Positions 1 to 6,710 of a stretch of 9,096 bases of DNA are shown in pieces. Under the pieces are notes generated by a model. The model ran no database searches. It was given only the letters and a program-made list of their open reading frames with translations, and was not told the origin of the DNA. This DNA comes from Bacillota bacterium (GTDB lineage: Bacteria > Bacillota > Clostridia > Peptostreptococcales > Thermotaleaceae). The stretch covers positions 1 through 9,096 of the forward strand of contig JAMNXX010000324.1 in the NCBI GenBank assembly GCA_023623095.1, read 5' to 3'. Position 1 is the stretch's first letter. Each line of letters opens with the position of its first letter. The position numbers and the translations under genes are program-made.

Positions 1-104
1 TTTCAGGCGAAGTGAAAAAACCGCATACGATCGATCCGGAAAAATGCATTAAATGCGGAAAATGTGCACAAGTATGCCGATTTGGTGCAGTACAAGTCGA
101 ATAA
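1..104 (+). CDS. NuoF/HydB-like NADH-binding iron-sulfur subunit, C-terminal end only (partial)
   Basis: Only the last 33 codons are visible, from codon position 3 to the TAA at 102-104; the gene starts left of the window. The visible peptide ends with IDPEKCIKCGKCAQVCRFGA, a CxxCxxCxxxC [4Fe-4S] ferredoxin motif followed by a short tail. The PHTIDPEKCIKCG wording is what closes the NADH-binding subunits of NuoF type in soluble complexes (HydB of bifurcating hydrogenases, HndC, StnB), where two such ferredoxin motifs follow the FMN/NADH-binding core. A lone ferredoxin gene cannot be excluded because the core lies outside the window. The next gene begins 21 bases downstream with its own Shine-Dalgarno site and no terminator between, so the two are almost certainly co-transcribed and make subunits of one complex. 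Confidence 0.8.
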   Translation, partial: SGEVKKPHTIDPEKCIKCGKCAQVCRFGAVQVE

Positions 105-125
105 TTAGAATAGGAGGGAATTTTC

Positions 126-3100
126 ATGGCAGAGATTCGATTAAATATCAACGGAAAAGAAGTTATCGGCTATGAAGGACAGACAATATTAGAAGTAGCC
201 AAAGCCAATAACATTGAAATACCTACTCTTTGTTATGACGAAAGAGTTAAAATATATGGTTCCTGCGGTCTTTGCGTTGTAGAAGTTGAAGGAAATCCAA
301 AACTTTTAAGAGCTTGTGCAACGCAAATTGCTCCAGATATGATCATTCATACCAATACCGAAAGAGTGAAAGGTTCAAGAAAAATTGCATTAGAGCTGTT
401 ATTATCCGACCACGTAGGAGATTGTCGTCCGCCTTGTGCTTTGGCATGTCCTGCACAAACAGACTGCCAAGGATATGTAGGATTGATCGCAAACGGTCAA
501 TATAAAGAAGCAGTAGAACTGATCAAAGAAAAATTACCGCTTCCTGCATCCATTGGACGCGTATGTCCGCATCCGTGCGAAGATGCTTGTAGAAGACAGC
601 TTGTAGAAGAGCCTGTGTCGATTGCATGGTTAAAGAGCTTCGTTGCAGATATCGATCTGAAAAGTAAAGATGTATTTATGCCAGATATTAAACCTGCAAC
701 GGGAAAAACTGTTGCGATCATCGGCGGCGGTCCGGCAGGCCTTTCTGCAGCGTACTTCTTAGCAGCCGCAGGACATGATGTTACCATCTATGAAGCAATG
801 CCAAAATTAGGCGGAATGCTCCGATACGGTATTCCTCAATATCGTCTTCCTAAAGAAGTTCTGGATGAAGAAATCGCTCTTATTGAAAAGTTAGGCGTCA
901 AAATGATCACAAATACAAAAATCGGCAGGGATGTTTCCTTTAGCCATATCCGCAATTCTTACGACGCAGTTTTAGTTACAATCGGTGCATGGACGAGTTC
1001 AAAACTCAATTGCCCCGGAGAAGATCTGGAGGGCGTTGTCGGCGGAATCGATTTTCTAAGACAAGTATCCATGAATCAGCCTACACTGACAGGAAAGCGC
1101 ATTGCAATCGTGGGCGGAGGCAATACAGCAATGGACGCATGCCGAACGGCAATTCGACTCGGTGCAGAAAAAGTATACAATATTTACCGTCGAACAAGAG
1201 CTGAAATGCCTGCTCAAGAAATTGAAATCATAGAAGCAGAAGAAGAAGGCGTCATTTTCAAACCATTAACCAATCCGATTGAAATTATCGGTGAAAACGG
1301 AAAAGTGACAAAAGTCAGATTGCAAAAAATGGAATTAGGGGAACCGGATGCAAGCGGTAGAAGAAGACCTATTCCAATTCCAGGGGCAGAAGAAGTTCTA
1401 GAGCTGGATGCAGTGATTGTCGCAATCGGTCAAGGTACTGATCCTACTGGATTTGAAGAAATTGAATTGACCAAAAAAGGAACCATCGCTGCAGACGAAT
1501 TCACTTATCGCACAAATTTAGAAGGTGTATTCGCTGCCGGTGATGCTACAAATAAAGGTGCAGATATCGCTATCGCAGCCATTGGTGAAGCACAAAAAGC
1601 AGCTAATGTCATCTGCAGCTACTTGGATGGCAATATCATTCCTTATAAAAAGCCATATGTGGTAGAAAGAGACGATTTAACAGAGGCAGATTTTGCAGAT
1701 AGAGAAAAAATATATCGTCCAACGATGGCACAGCTTTCACCTGAAGAAAGAAAGCACAATTTCAATGAAATCGTAGCCGGCTACACAGAAGAGCAAGCAA
1801 AAGCTGAAGCAATGAGATGTCTGGAATGCGGCTGCCACGACTACTTCGAATGTAAGCTGATTCAATATGCAAACGAATATGAGGTAGAACCGGAAAGATT
1901 TGAAGGAGAAGTGCATCATCGTGAGTTGGATGACACCCATCCATTCATCCACAGAAATCCCGATAAATGTATCCTGTGCGGCCTTTGCGTGAGGGTTTGC
2001 GACGAAGTCATGGGCAATACTGCTTTAGGGCTTGTTGACCGTGGTTTTGACACCATTGTGAAACCTGCTTTGGGCAAACCATTAAAAGAAACCGATTGTA
2101 TCTCCTGCGGTCAATGCGTTGCTCTATGCCCAACGGGAGCATTAGGAGAAAAACTTTCTATCGACAAACCTCTTCCAATGAACACAAATGAAACGCATAC
2201 AATCTGTTCACACTGCAGCGTAGGTTGCAACATCAACTTGACAAGCAAAGGAAATCTATTGGTTCGTGCGTTGCCTGAACCAAATAGCAAAGTGGATGAT
2301 GGATTGCTCTGCGTAAAAGGACGATTCGGGTTCGATGTGGCACAAAAAAATACAAGATTAACAAAACCGCTTATACGAAAAAATGGAAAATTAGAAGAAG
2401 TCACATGGCAAGAAGCACTGTTATATATTACGAAAAAAGCACAAAGCTTGAGCGTACAAAACGGAAGCAATGCACTAGCAGTCTCTGTTTCTGACCGATA
2501 TACCAATGAAGAAATCTATCTCGTATCTGAGTATGCGAAAAATCTATTGAAAACCGATCATATATGCTCTTTCAACAGCATCCATGGCGGTATCAAAGAT
2601 GTACTCGGATATGATGCTTCCTCTAATACTTTCGAAGAACTGCTTTCAACCAATGTTATTTTGTTGGTTGGTTCCGATGTGATCAAAGATCACACCATTG
2701 CAGGCCTTAAGATCCGAAAAGCCGTAGAAAATGGAGCAAAACTCATCGTCATTAATCCTTGCTTCTCACAAGCTGATGAATGGGCTTACAAAACAATTCG
2801 TCCTGAAAACACTGTCCTATTCTTAAAGGAAATCCTCAAGGCATTGATCGACAGTGGATTTGCACCGAAAGCAGCAGACGGATTTGATGCTTTGAAAGAA
2901 AGCCTTGCATCCCTTCAAGTAAGTGATGCTGCAAAAGAAGTGGCAGAACTGTATGGCAAAGCGAAAAAAGCCATGATCGTATTCGATCAAAAAGGCGTTA
3001 CGACAAATGCTGCAAAATTACTGGCAAATATGGCCGTTATCTCCGATCATATCGGCAAAGCACGAAGCGGCATTATCCAGCTCAAAGCCAACAGCAACAG

Positions 3101-3698
3101 CCAAGGTCTTGTAGATATGGGCGTAACAAAAGATCCGCAAGAGATTATCAACGGTATCAAAGATAAAACCATCAAAGGCCTTTTGGTATTTGGTGAAGAT
3201 ATCCCCCATGTAGATCTGGACAATTTAGAATTCCTAATGGTTCAAGATGCATACTTGACTGAAACTGCACAAAAAGCAGATGTTGTTCTACCAGGAGTAA
3301 GCTTTGCTGAATCAAAGGGTACCTTTACAAATACAGAGAGAAGAATCCAAAAGGTGCGTCAAGCAATTCCATCTCTACTCGGTTTCAGCAATTGGGAAAT
3401 CATCAAAAACCTGGCCAATGTATCGGATATCACGATGAAATATGAAAATCCGGATGAAATATTCGCTGAAATTTCAAATCGCATTGCTGAATACTACCAT
3501 GCAGATAAGGAAATTGAAAAAGGTGCTTTCTGGCCTGTAAACGGCAGCCCTGTCCTTTACGGAAACGGATTTAATTTCCCAGATAAAAAAGCAAAATTAC
3601 AAGTCGTTTCTGACGGCCCACTATTTGCTGAAACAATCAACACAAATGCGCTCACAAACAAATTCGTTCAATATCTAGAAAAAGAAGAACTGCTCTAA
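126..3698 (+). CDS. NuoG-GltD/NfnB-molybdopterin-like fusion, probable large subunit (StnC-like) of an electron-bifurcating transhydrogenase
   Basis: This 1190-residue cytoplasmic iron-sulfur flavoprotein starts at ATG 126, seven bases after AGGAGGG (112-118). Domains in order: NuoG-type [2Fe-2S] site (C36, C47, C50, C64); GltD/NfnB N-terminal cluster region (C100, C104, C108, C114, then C147, C151, C155); FAD Rossmann motif GGGPAG at 200-205; NAD(P) motif GGGNTAMDA from 330 with arginines 355, 356 and 358, typical of NADPH binding; closing flavin motif AGDA at 471; a CxxCxC cluster region at 565-576; two ferredoxin motifs (C615-C625, C658-C668); and a molybdopterin-oxidoreductase-like part from about 694 (C694, C697, C701, C729) to the end. 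The last part lacks the usual C-terminal dinucleotide-binding domain. Known families: GltD/NfnB modules use NADPH, and NuoF partners use NADH. Inferred role: ferredoxin-linked NADH:NADP+ transhydrogenase of the Stn (Sporomusa-type Nfn) kind. Alternatives are an NADPH-linked formate dehydrogenase or hydrogenase partner subunit. Confidence 0.85.
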   Translation: MAEIRLNINGKEVIGYEGQTILEVAKANNIEIPTLCYDERVKIYGSCGLCVVEVEGNPKLLRACATQIAPDMIIHTNTERVKGSRKIALELLLSDHVGDCRPPCALACPAQTDCQGYVGLIANGQYKEAVELIKEKLPLPASIGRVCPHPCEDACRRQLVEEPVSIAWLKSFVADIDLKSKDVFMPDIKPATGKTVAIIGGGPAGLSAAYFLAAAGHDVTIYEAMPKLGGMLRYGIPQYRLPKEVLDEEIALIEKLGVKMITNTKIGRDVSFSHIRNSYDAVLVTIGAWTSSKLNCPGEDLEGVVGGIDFLRQVSMNQPTLTGKRIAIVGGGNTAMDACRTAIRLGAEKVYNIYRRTRAEMPAQEIEIIEAEEEGVIFKPLTNPIEIIGENGKVTKVRLQKMELGEPDASGRRRPIPIPGAEEVLELDAVIVAIGQGTDPTGFEEIELTKKGTIAADEFTYRTNLEGVFAAGDATNKGADIAIAAIGEAQKAANVICSYLDGNIIPYKKPYVVERDDLTEADFADREKIYRPTMAQLSPEERKHNFNEIVAGYTEEQAKAEAMRCLECGCHDYFECKLIQYANEYEVEPERFEGEVHHRELDDTHPFIHRNPDKCILCGLCVRVCDEVMGNTALGLVDRGFDTIVKPALGKPLKETDCISCGQCVALCPTGALGEKLSIDKPLPMNTNETHTICSHCSVGCNINLTSKGNLLVRALPEPNSKVDDGLLCVKGRFGFDVAQKNTRLTKPLIRKNGKLEEVTWQEALLYITKKAQSLSVQNGSNALAVSVSDRYTNEEIYLVSEYAKNLLKTDHICSFNSIHGGIKDVLGYDASSNTFEELLSTNVILLVGSDVIKDHTIAGLKIRKAVENGAKLIVINPCFSQADEWAYKTIRPENTVLFLKEILKALIDSGFAPKAADGFDALKESLASLQVSDAAKEVAELYGKAKKAMIVFDQKGVTTNAAKLLANMAVISDHIGKARSGIIQLKANSNSQGLVDMGVTKDPQEIINGIKDKTIKGLLVFGEDIPHVDLDNLEFLMVQDAYLTETAQKADVVLPGVSFAESKGTFTNTERRIQKVRQAIPSLLGFSNWEIIKNLANVSDITMKYENPDEIFAEISNRIAEYYHADKEIEKGAFWPVNGSPVLYGNGFNFPDKKAKLQVVSDGPLFAETINTNALTNKFVQYLEKEELL

Positions 3699-3706
3699 TC
3701 GAAATA

Positions 3707-3750
3707 AAAAGCTCTTTGTAAAGAATTCTTTACAAAGGGCTTTTCTTCTT
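3707..3750 (+). terminator. Rho-independent terminator of the NuoF/NuoG-GltD operon
   Basis: A 17-bp stem (3707-3723 with 3728-3744) closes an AATT loop and is followed by TTTTCTTCTT. The inner stem is CTTTGTAAAG with CTTTACAAAG. One position (T3713/G3738) is a G-U wobble in + strand RNA but an A-C mismatch in - strand RNA, so the element is built for the + strand. It begins 8 bases after the stop codon. Confidence 0.9.
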
Positions 3751-3759
3751 CTAAAATAA

Positions 3760-3765
3760 TATAAT
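3760..3765 (+). promoter_or_regulatory. Candidate -10 box for gpmI
   Basis: A perfect TATAAT lies 67 bases upstream of the gpmI start, just after the preceding terminator. No good -35 hexamer sits 16-18 bases upstream; that position falls inside the terminator stem. The placement is sensible because gpmI otherwise has no promoter, but the match rests on one hexamer in AT-rich DNA. Confidence 0.35.
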
Positions 3766-3832
3766 GGGTATATCCCTAAAAAAACGCATTGATTGAAGGG
3801 AGCTTTGAGCTAAAAGAAGGGAGAGGCTATAA

Positions 3833-5392
3833 TTGAAGAAGCCAACAGTATTAACAATTTTAGATGGATTCGGCTGGAGTGATTCTGAATACGGCAATGC
3901 TGTTCGCCTCGCAAAAACTCCAAATCTGGATAAATATTTTCAAGAATATCCTCATACCATTGTTCGTGCAAGCGGTTTAGATGTAGGTCTCCCTGCCGGA
4001 CAAATGGGCAATTCAGAGGTAGGTCATTTAAATATCGGTGCAGGAAGAATCGTCTATCAAGAAATTACAAAAATCAATCAATCTATTGAAAATGGTGATT
4101 TTTTTAAAAATCCCGCCTTCCTTGAGGCCATTGAAAATACAAAACGTCATCGCTCTGCACTTCACCTTTGTGGATTGCTGTCAGACGGCGGTGTCCACAG
4201 CCACAATACGCATTTATATGCTTTATTAGAACTTGCAAAAATTTCAGGACTTCAAGATGTATATATCCATGCTTTTTTAGATGGGAGAGATGTTCCCCCT
4301 TCCAGTGCAATCAAATATATTGAAGAATTGGAAAAACAAATCCATAAAATCGGCATCGGGAAAATCGCTACAGTTTCAGGTCGCTACTATGCAATGGATC
4401 GGGACAACCGCTGGGAACGCATTTCCCTCGCCTATCATGCACTCACTTTAGGCATTGGTGAAAAAGCTGGCTCTGCCAGAGAAGCAGTGGAGCAGTCTTA
4501 CGCAAAGGGCGAACTGGATGAGTTCGTCAAACCCACTGTTATCTATGAAAATGGAAAGCCTGTAGCAAAAGTAAGTCCGAATGATTCCCTCATCCTATTC
4601 AATTTCAGACCGGATCGAGCCAGAGAAATCACAAGAAGCTTTGTGGATAAAGAATTCCCCTATTTTGATCGAACCTGCGGATTTTTCCCTCTGCATTATG
4701 TCTGCATGACGCAATATGATGCAGAGATGCCGAATGTTCATGTGGCCTTCCCACCGCAGTCATTAGATAACACCTTAGGTGAATATCTTTCTTCCTTAGG
4801 ACGGAAGCAGCTGCGAATTGCGGAGACTGAAAAATATGCACATGTCACCTTTTTTTTAAATGGCGGTATTGAGCCTCCCTATCCCCATGAAGATAGAATT
4901 TTAATCCCATCCCCAAAAGTTGCTACATATGACTTAAAACCGGAAATGAGTGCCCATGAAGTAACCGAACGAGCAATCCAAGAAATACAAAGAGATATTT
5001 ATGATTTGATTGTTATTAATTACGCGAATCCGGATATGGTAGGACATACTGGCTCACTGCAGGCAACCATCTCTGCCATTGAAGCCGTAGATGCCTGCTT
5101 GGGAAAATTGGTAAAAACGATTTTGGATGTGGATGGTCAAATTCTCCTTACCGCTGATCATGGCAATTCCGATCAAATGCTAGACGCACAAGGAAATCCT
5201 ATCACCGCCCATTCTACCAGTCCTGTCCCATTGGTACTCATCAATGCATCTGAAGAATATGAGCTAATAGAAGGAAGGTTATCCGATATCGCTCCTACGC
5301 TTCTGCAATTGATGGATATTTCTCAACCGGAACAAATGACAGGAAAATCCTTATTGAAACCTGTTTCTAATCTCGCTGACGGAATCGCTTAA
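3833..5392 (+). CDS. gpmI: 2,3-bisphosphoglycerate-independent phosphoglycerate mutase
   Basis: Interconverts 3- and 2-phosphoglycerate in glycolysis and gluconeogenesis in the cytoplasm, using two metal ions (usually Mn) and a phosphoserine intermediate. The 519 residues match the usual length of about 510. Visible motifs: ILDGFG with metal-ligand D11; GQMGNSEVGH with the catalytic serine S61; SDGGVHSH (117-124); FLDGRDVPP (148-156); GRYYAMDRD (183-191); the FRPDRARE loop; NPDMVGHTG; and ADHGNSDQM (441-449) with H460 in the AHSTSPVP segment. The start is TTG 3833: an in-frame TAA lies directly before it, the next in-frame ATG would be codon 58 and would remove D11, and an AGGGAGAGG Shine-Dalgarno site (3818-3826) is well spaced. 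Unlike many Firmicutes there is no gap-pgk-tpi-eno gene beside it within the window; it sits between terminators as a single-gene unit. Confidence 0.97.
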   Translation: MKKPTVLTILDGFGWSDSEYGNAVRLAKTPNLDKYFQEYPHTIVRASGLDVGLPAGQMGNSEVGHLNIGAGRIVYQEITKINQSIENGDFFKNPAFLEAIENTKRHRSALHLCGLLSDGGVHSHNTHLYALLELAKISGLQDVYIHAFLDGRDVPPSSAIKYIEELEKQIHKIGIGKIATVSGRYYAMDRDNRWERISLAYHALTLGIGEKAGSAREAVEQSYAKGELDEFVKPTVIYENGKPVAKVSPNDSLILFNFRPDRAREITRSFVDKEFPYFDRTCGFFPLHYVCMTQYDAEMPNVHVAFPPQSLDNTLGEYLSSLGRKQLRIAETEKYAHVTFFLNGGIEPPYPHEDRILIPSPKVATYDLKPEMSAHEVTERAIQEIQRDIYDLIVINYANPDMVGHTGSLQATISAIEAVDACLGKLVKTILDVDGQILLTADHGNSDQMLDAQGNPITAHSTSPVPLVLINASEEYELIEGRLSDIAPTLLQLMDISQPEQMTGKSLLKPVSNLADGIA

Positions 5393-5401
5393 TCGATATT
5401 T

Positions 5402-5428
5402 GAAAACAAAGTTTTCCTCTAATTTTTA
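5402..5428 (+). terminator. Weak possible terminator of gpmI
   Basis: GAAAAC (5402-5407), a 3-base loop and GTTTTC (5411-5416) are followed by CCTCTAATTTTT, ten bases after the gpmI stop codon. The stem is only 6 bp and AT-rich, so it would be weak. The larger hairpin at 5446-5487 may help end the gpmI transcript, although its stem is better paired in the opposite strand. Confidence 0.4.
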
Positions 5429-5436
5429 TTTCTGTA

Positions 5437-5487
5437 ATCAAAAAACCAACAACGACGGGAAATCTGGGAGGAACCCGTCATTGTTGG
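5437..5487 (-). terminator. Rho-independent terminator of the small minus-strand gene
   Basis: Inverted repeat CCAACAA-C-GACGGG (5446-5459) with CCCGTC-A-TTGTTGG (5474-5487), loop of 14 bases. Read on the - strand, the odd position (5453/5480) is a U-G wobble and the stem is followed by TTTTTTGATT. Read on the + strand it is an A-C mismatch and no U-run follows. The element therefore belongs to the - strand unit whose ORF ends at 5528. Confidence 0.8.
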
Positions 5488-5527
5488 CCTTTCACTTAAA
5501 ACAAATCTATATCAATTGAATATTTTG

Positions 5528-5653
5528 TTAAGAACGCTTTTCTACATTTTTTTTCATGTATCTTGTGCTTAATATTTTTTCAATCATTGTTTCGCCTGAT
5601 AATAAATCATGCAATCTTAACAATTCAGATAGTGTACGTTTTTCTTTTCTCAT
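5528..5653 (-). CDS. Small basic protein of 41 residues, unrecognised, complete transcription unit
   Basis: ATG at 5653 to TAA at 5528-5530 encodes 41 residues beginning MRKEKRTLSELLRLHDLL and ending MKKNVEKRS. There are 11 Lys/Arg against 6 Asp/Glu, no cysteine, no signal peptide and no membrane segment. The leucine pattern from about residue 8 to 28 could form an amphipathic helix. Evidence that it is a gene: AGAAGGGTG (5659-5667) lies 5 bases upstream, a near-consensus sigma-A promoter lies at 5721-5749, and a - strand-specific terminator follows 40 bases after the stop. I do not recognise the family. It lacks the SQELD motif of Spo0E-type phosphatases. The RKxKRTxxEL beginning is faintly like small Fur-regulated basic proteins, but that is a weak resemblance. 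It is transcribed towards gpmI and away from the superoxide reductase gene. Confidence 0.75.
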   Translation of the reverse strand: MRKEKRTLSELLRLHDLLSGETMIEKILSTRYMKKNVEKRS

Positions 5654-5658
5654 AATTT

Positions 5659-5667
5659 CACCCTTCT
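5659..5667 (-). promoter_or_regulatory. Shine-Dalgarno site of the 41-residue gene
   Basis: AGAAGGGTG on the - strand, 5 bases before ATG 5653. It is similar in strength to the sites of the larger genes here and is the main reason for choosing this start. Confidence 0.75.
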
Positions 5668-5720
5668 CTTTTTTTCAAATCAACCCAGATTTTTATATTG
5701 TTAATTTTTTATCTATCTTT

Positions 5721-5749
5721 ATTATAGTTTAAATACAATCTTTTTTCAA
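5721..5749 (-). promoter_or_regulatory. Sigma-A-type promoter of the 41-residue gene
   Basis: On the - strand TTGAAA (5749-5744), a spacer of exactly 17 bases (5743-5727) and TATAAT (5726-5721). The -10 is perfect and the -35 has five of six consensus bases at the ideal spacing. Transcription should start near 5714 and leave a leader of about 60 bases. This is the best-formed promoter in the window. Confidence 0.8.
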
Positions 5750-6016
5750 ATTAAGATCTTCCAGAATTTTGATTTTAAGCTCAATTTTCTCATTTTTTCT
5801 CTGTATTTCTATATTTTTCTATATCTTCTATTTATTTTTTATTTGCCTTTATCTGTAAATGCTGCAAGAATTTTGTGAAAATTTTGTTTGTTTCGGATAT
5901 TATATTGTTAATTTTTTGGCTTTGTCTCTTTTTCTTTTCTACCTTATACGAGAGCAGCGCCTCGTAATAAATTCCATCTTTTCCGCATCATTCCTAAGAA
6001 ATTATCATATAAAAAG
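5750..6016. other. AT-rich gene-free stretch upstream of the superoxide reductase gene
   Basis: No convincing gene is seen. The + strand is strongly T-rich and includes a tandem TTTCTATAT pair with a 10-base period (5806-5824). A 66-codon open frame from 5859 has no Shine-Dalgarno site and a composition typical of T-rich noise, so I do not call it. The only GC-rich patch is the small hairpin at 5947-5966. Confidence 0.6.
5944..5969. repeat. Small inverted repeat in the AT-rich gap
   Basis: TACGAG (5947-5952) and CTCGTA (5961-5966) flank the loop AGCAGCGC. With one bulged A the stem extends to TTA/TAA on the outside. No U-run follows on either strand, so it is not an obvious terminator. It is the only GC-rich patch in some 300 bases of very AT-rich DNA. 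Confidence 0.4.
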
Positions 6017-6045
6017 TTATAAAATCCAAATTAAGGGTATATACT
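6017..6045 (+). promoter_or_regulatory. Candidate promoter of the superoxide reductase gene
   Basis: TTATAA (6017-6022), 17 bases, then TATACT (6040-6045), 45 bases before the start codon. The -10 has five of six consensus bases but the -35 only three. In DNA this AT-rich, chance matches are common, so this is only the best candidate. Confidence 0.3.
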
Positions 6046-6074
6046 ATACAGTTCACTGATTATATTAAATTTTC

Positions 6075-6081
6075 AAAGGAG
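6075..6081 (+). promoter_or_regulatory. Shine-Dalgarno site that sets the superoxide reductase start
   Basis: AAAGGAG lies 8 bases before ATG 6090. An in-frame GTG at 6081 overlaps this site and so cannot be the start it serves, which favours the ATG and a 124-residue product. Confidence 0.8.
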
Positions 6082-6089
6082 TGTTGTAC

Positions 6090-6464
6090 ATGAGTTCTTT
6101 AGCACAATTTTTACAATCGGGGGATTGGAAAGGAGAAAAACATGTTCCGATCATTCATGCCCCCGAAAAAGTAAAAGCAGATGAAATGATAGAAATTAAA
6201 CTCTCTGTTGGAGATGCCATCAAACATCCAAATACATTGGAACATCATATCGCATGGTTTAAACTGTTCTATTTCCCGGAAGGAGGAAAATTCCCTGTAG
6301 AATTGGGAGATTTTAAATTTAGCGCCCACGGTGAAGGAGAATCCTACACGGAGCCGGTCGCTGTTGCAAATATCCAACTCAAAAAATCAGGTACCCTATA
6401 CGCATTAAGCTATTGTAATATTCACGGTTTATGGGAAAACTCAAAAGAAATTGTTGTGGAATAA
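6090..6464 (+). CDS. sor: Superoxide reductase, class II (neelaredoxin type, single iron centre)
   Basis: Reduces superoxide to hydrogen peroxide without making oxygen, with electrons usually from rubredoxin; a cytoplasmic oxygen-defence enzyme of anaerobes. The 124 residues contain the whole Fe(His)4Cys site: H18 in EKHVP, H46 and H52 in HPNTLEHHI, C109 and H112 in YCNIHGLW. E16 and K17 of the EKHV active-site loop are also present. There is no N-terminal desulforedoxin domain (no CxxC near the start), so this is the single-iron class II form, and the length equals that of archaeal and clostridial neelaredoxins. The gene stands alone, with its own Shine-Dalgarno site and terminator; no rubredoxin or rubrerythrin gene is beside it. 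A convincing PerR or Fur box is not seen upstream. Confidence 0.96.
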   Translation: MSSLAQFLQSGDWKGEKHVPIIHAPEKVKADEMIEIKLSVGDAIKHPNTLEHHIAWFKLFYFPEGGKFPVELGDFKFSAHGEGESYTEPVAVANIQLKKSGTLYALSYCNIHGLWENSKEIVVE

Positions 6465-6539
6465 AATATAAAACAAAGGGTTTTTAGATATTGACCTCTG
6501 AAAAATCTATATTGGTTTATGTATAAGATTCAAAAAAAT

Positions 6540-6585
6540 AATATGAAGGGCTTGGCAATTTCGCTGAGCCTTTCATATTTTTTAT
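6540..6585 (+). terminator. Rho-independent terminator of the superoxide reductase gene
   Basis: A 17-bp stem (6540-6556 with 6563-6579) closes a 6-base loop and is followed by TTTTTA. Three positions are G-U wobbles in + strand RNA but would be mismatches in - strand RNA, so it is mainly a + strand element. An A-run lies just upstream, so weak action in the other direction, behind the permease gene, is possible. Confidence 0.9.
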
Positions 6586-6656
6586 AAAATGCGCAATAGA
6601 ATATACCGCACGAGGGATCTTTGAGCATTCATACAGAATCCCCTAAAATCAGTAAG

Positions 6657-6676
6657 GGCCGACGACTCTGTCGGCC
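6657..6676 (-). terminator. GC-rich hairpin after the permease gene, possible transcript end
   Basis: GGCCGAC and GTCGGCC form a perfect 7-bp stem around a 6-base loop, 34 bases past the permease stop codon. No U-run follows directly on either strand, so it may be a 3' stabilising hairpin rather than a classical terminator. Confidence 0.45.
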
Positions 6677-6710
6677 TAAAAGAAATCATTCAAGCCCGAC
6701 TCCATAAATC

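Noticed and set aside
2111..2506. 131-codon - strand frame inside the large fusion gene
   Set aside because: It is antisense to the ferredoxin and molybdopterin-like domains, whose motifs are clear on the + strand; no Shine-Dalgarno site is seen.
5806..5824. Tandem TTTCTATAT with a 10-base period
   Set aside because: Only two copies, in low-complexity T-rich sequence; no sign of a CRISPR array, iteron or mobile element.
6001..6030. Possible PerR or Fur box (TTATCATATAA and GTTATAA) before sor
   Set aside because: Half-sites TTAT/ATAA are common in DNA this AT-rich and neither palindrome is complete enough to match the known consensus.
5859..6059. 66-codon open frame on the + strand before sor
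   Set aside because: No Shine-Dalgarno site before its ATG, phenylalanine/tyrosine/leucine-rich wording as expected from T-rich DNA, and it runs into the presumed sor promoter.
6081..6089. GTG 6081 as the superoxide reductase start
   Set aside because: It overlaps the Shine-Dalgarno site itself; ATG 6090 has proper spacing and gives the family length of 124 residues.
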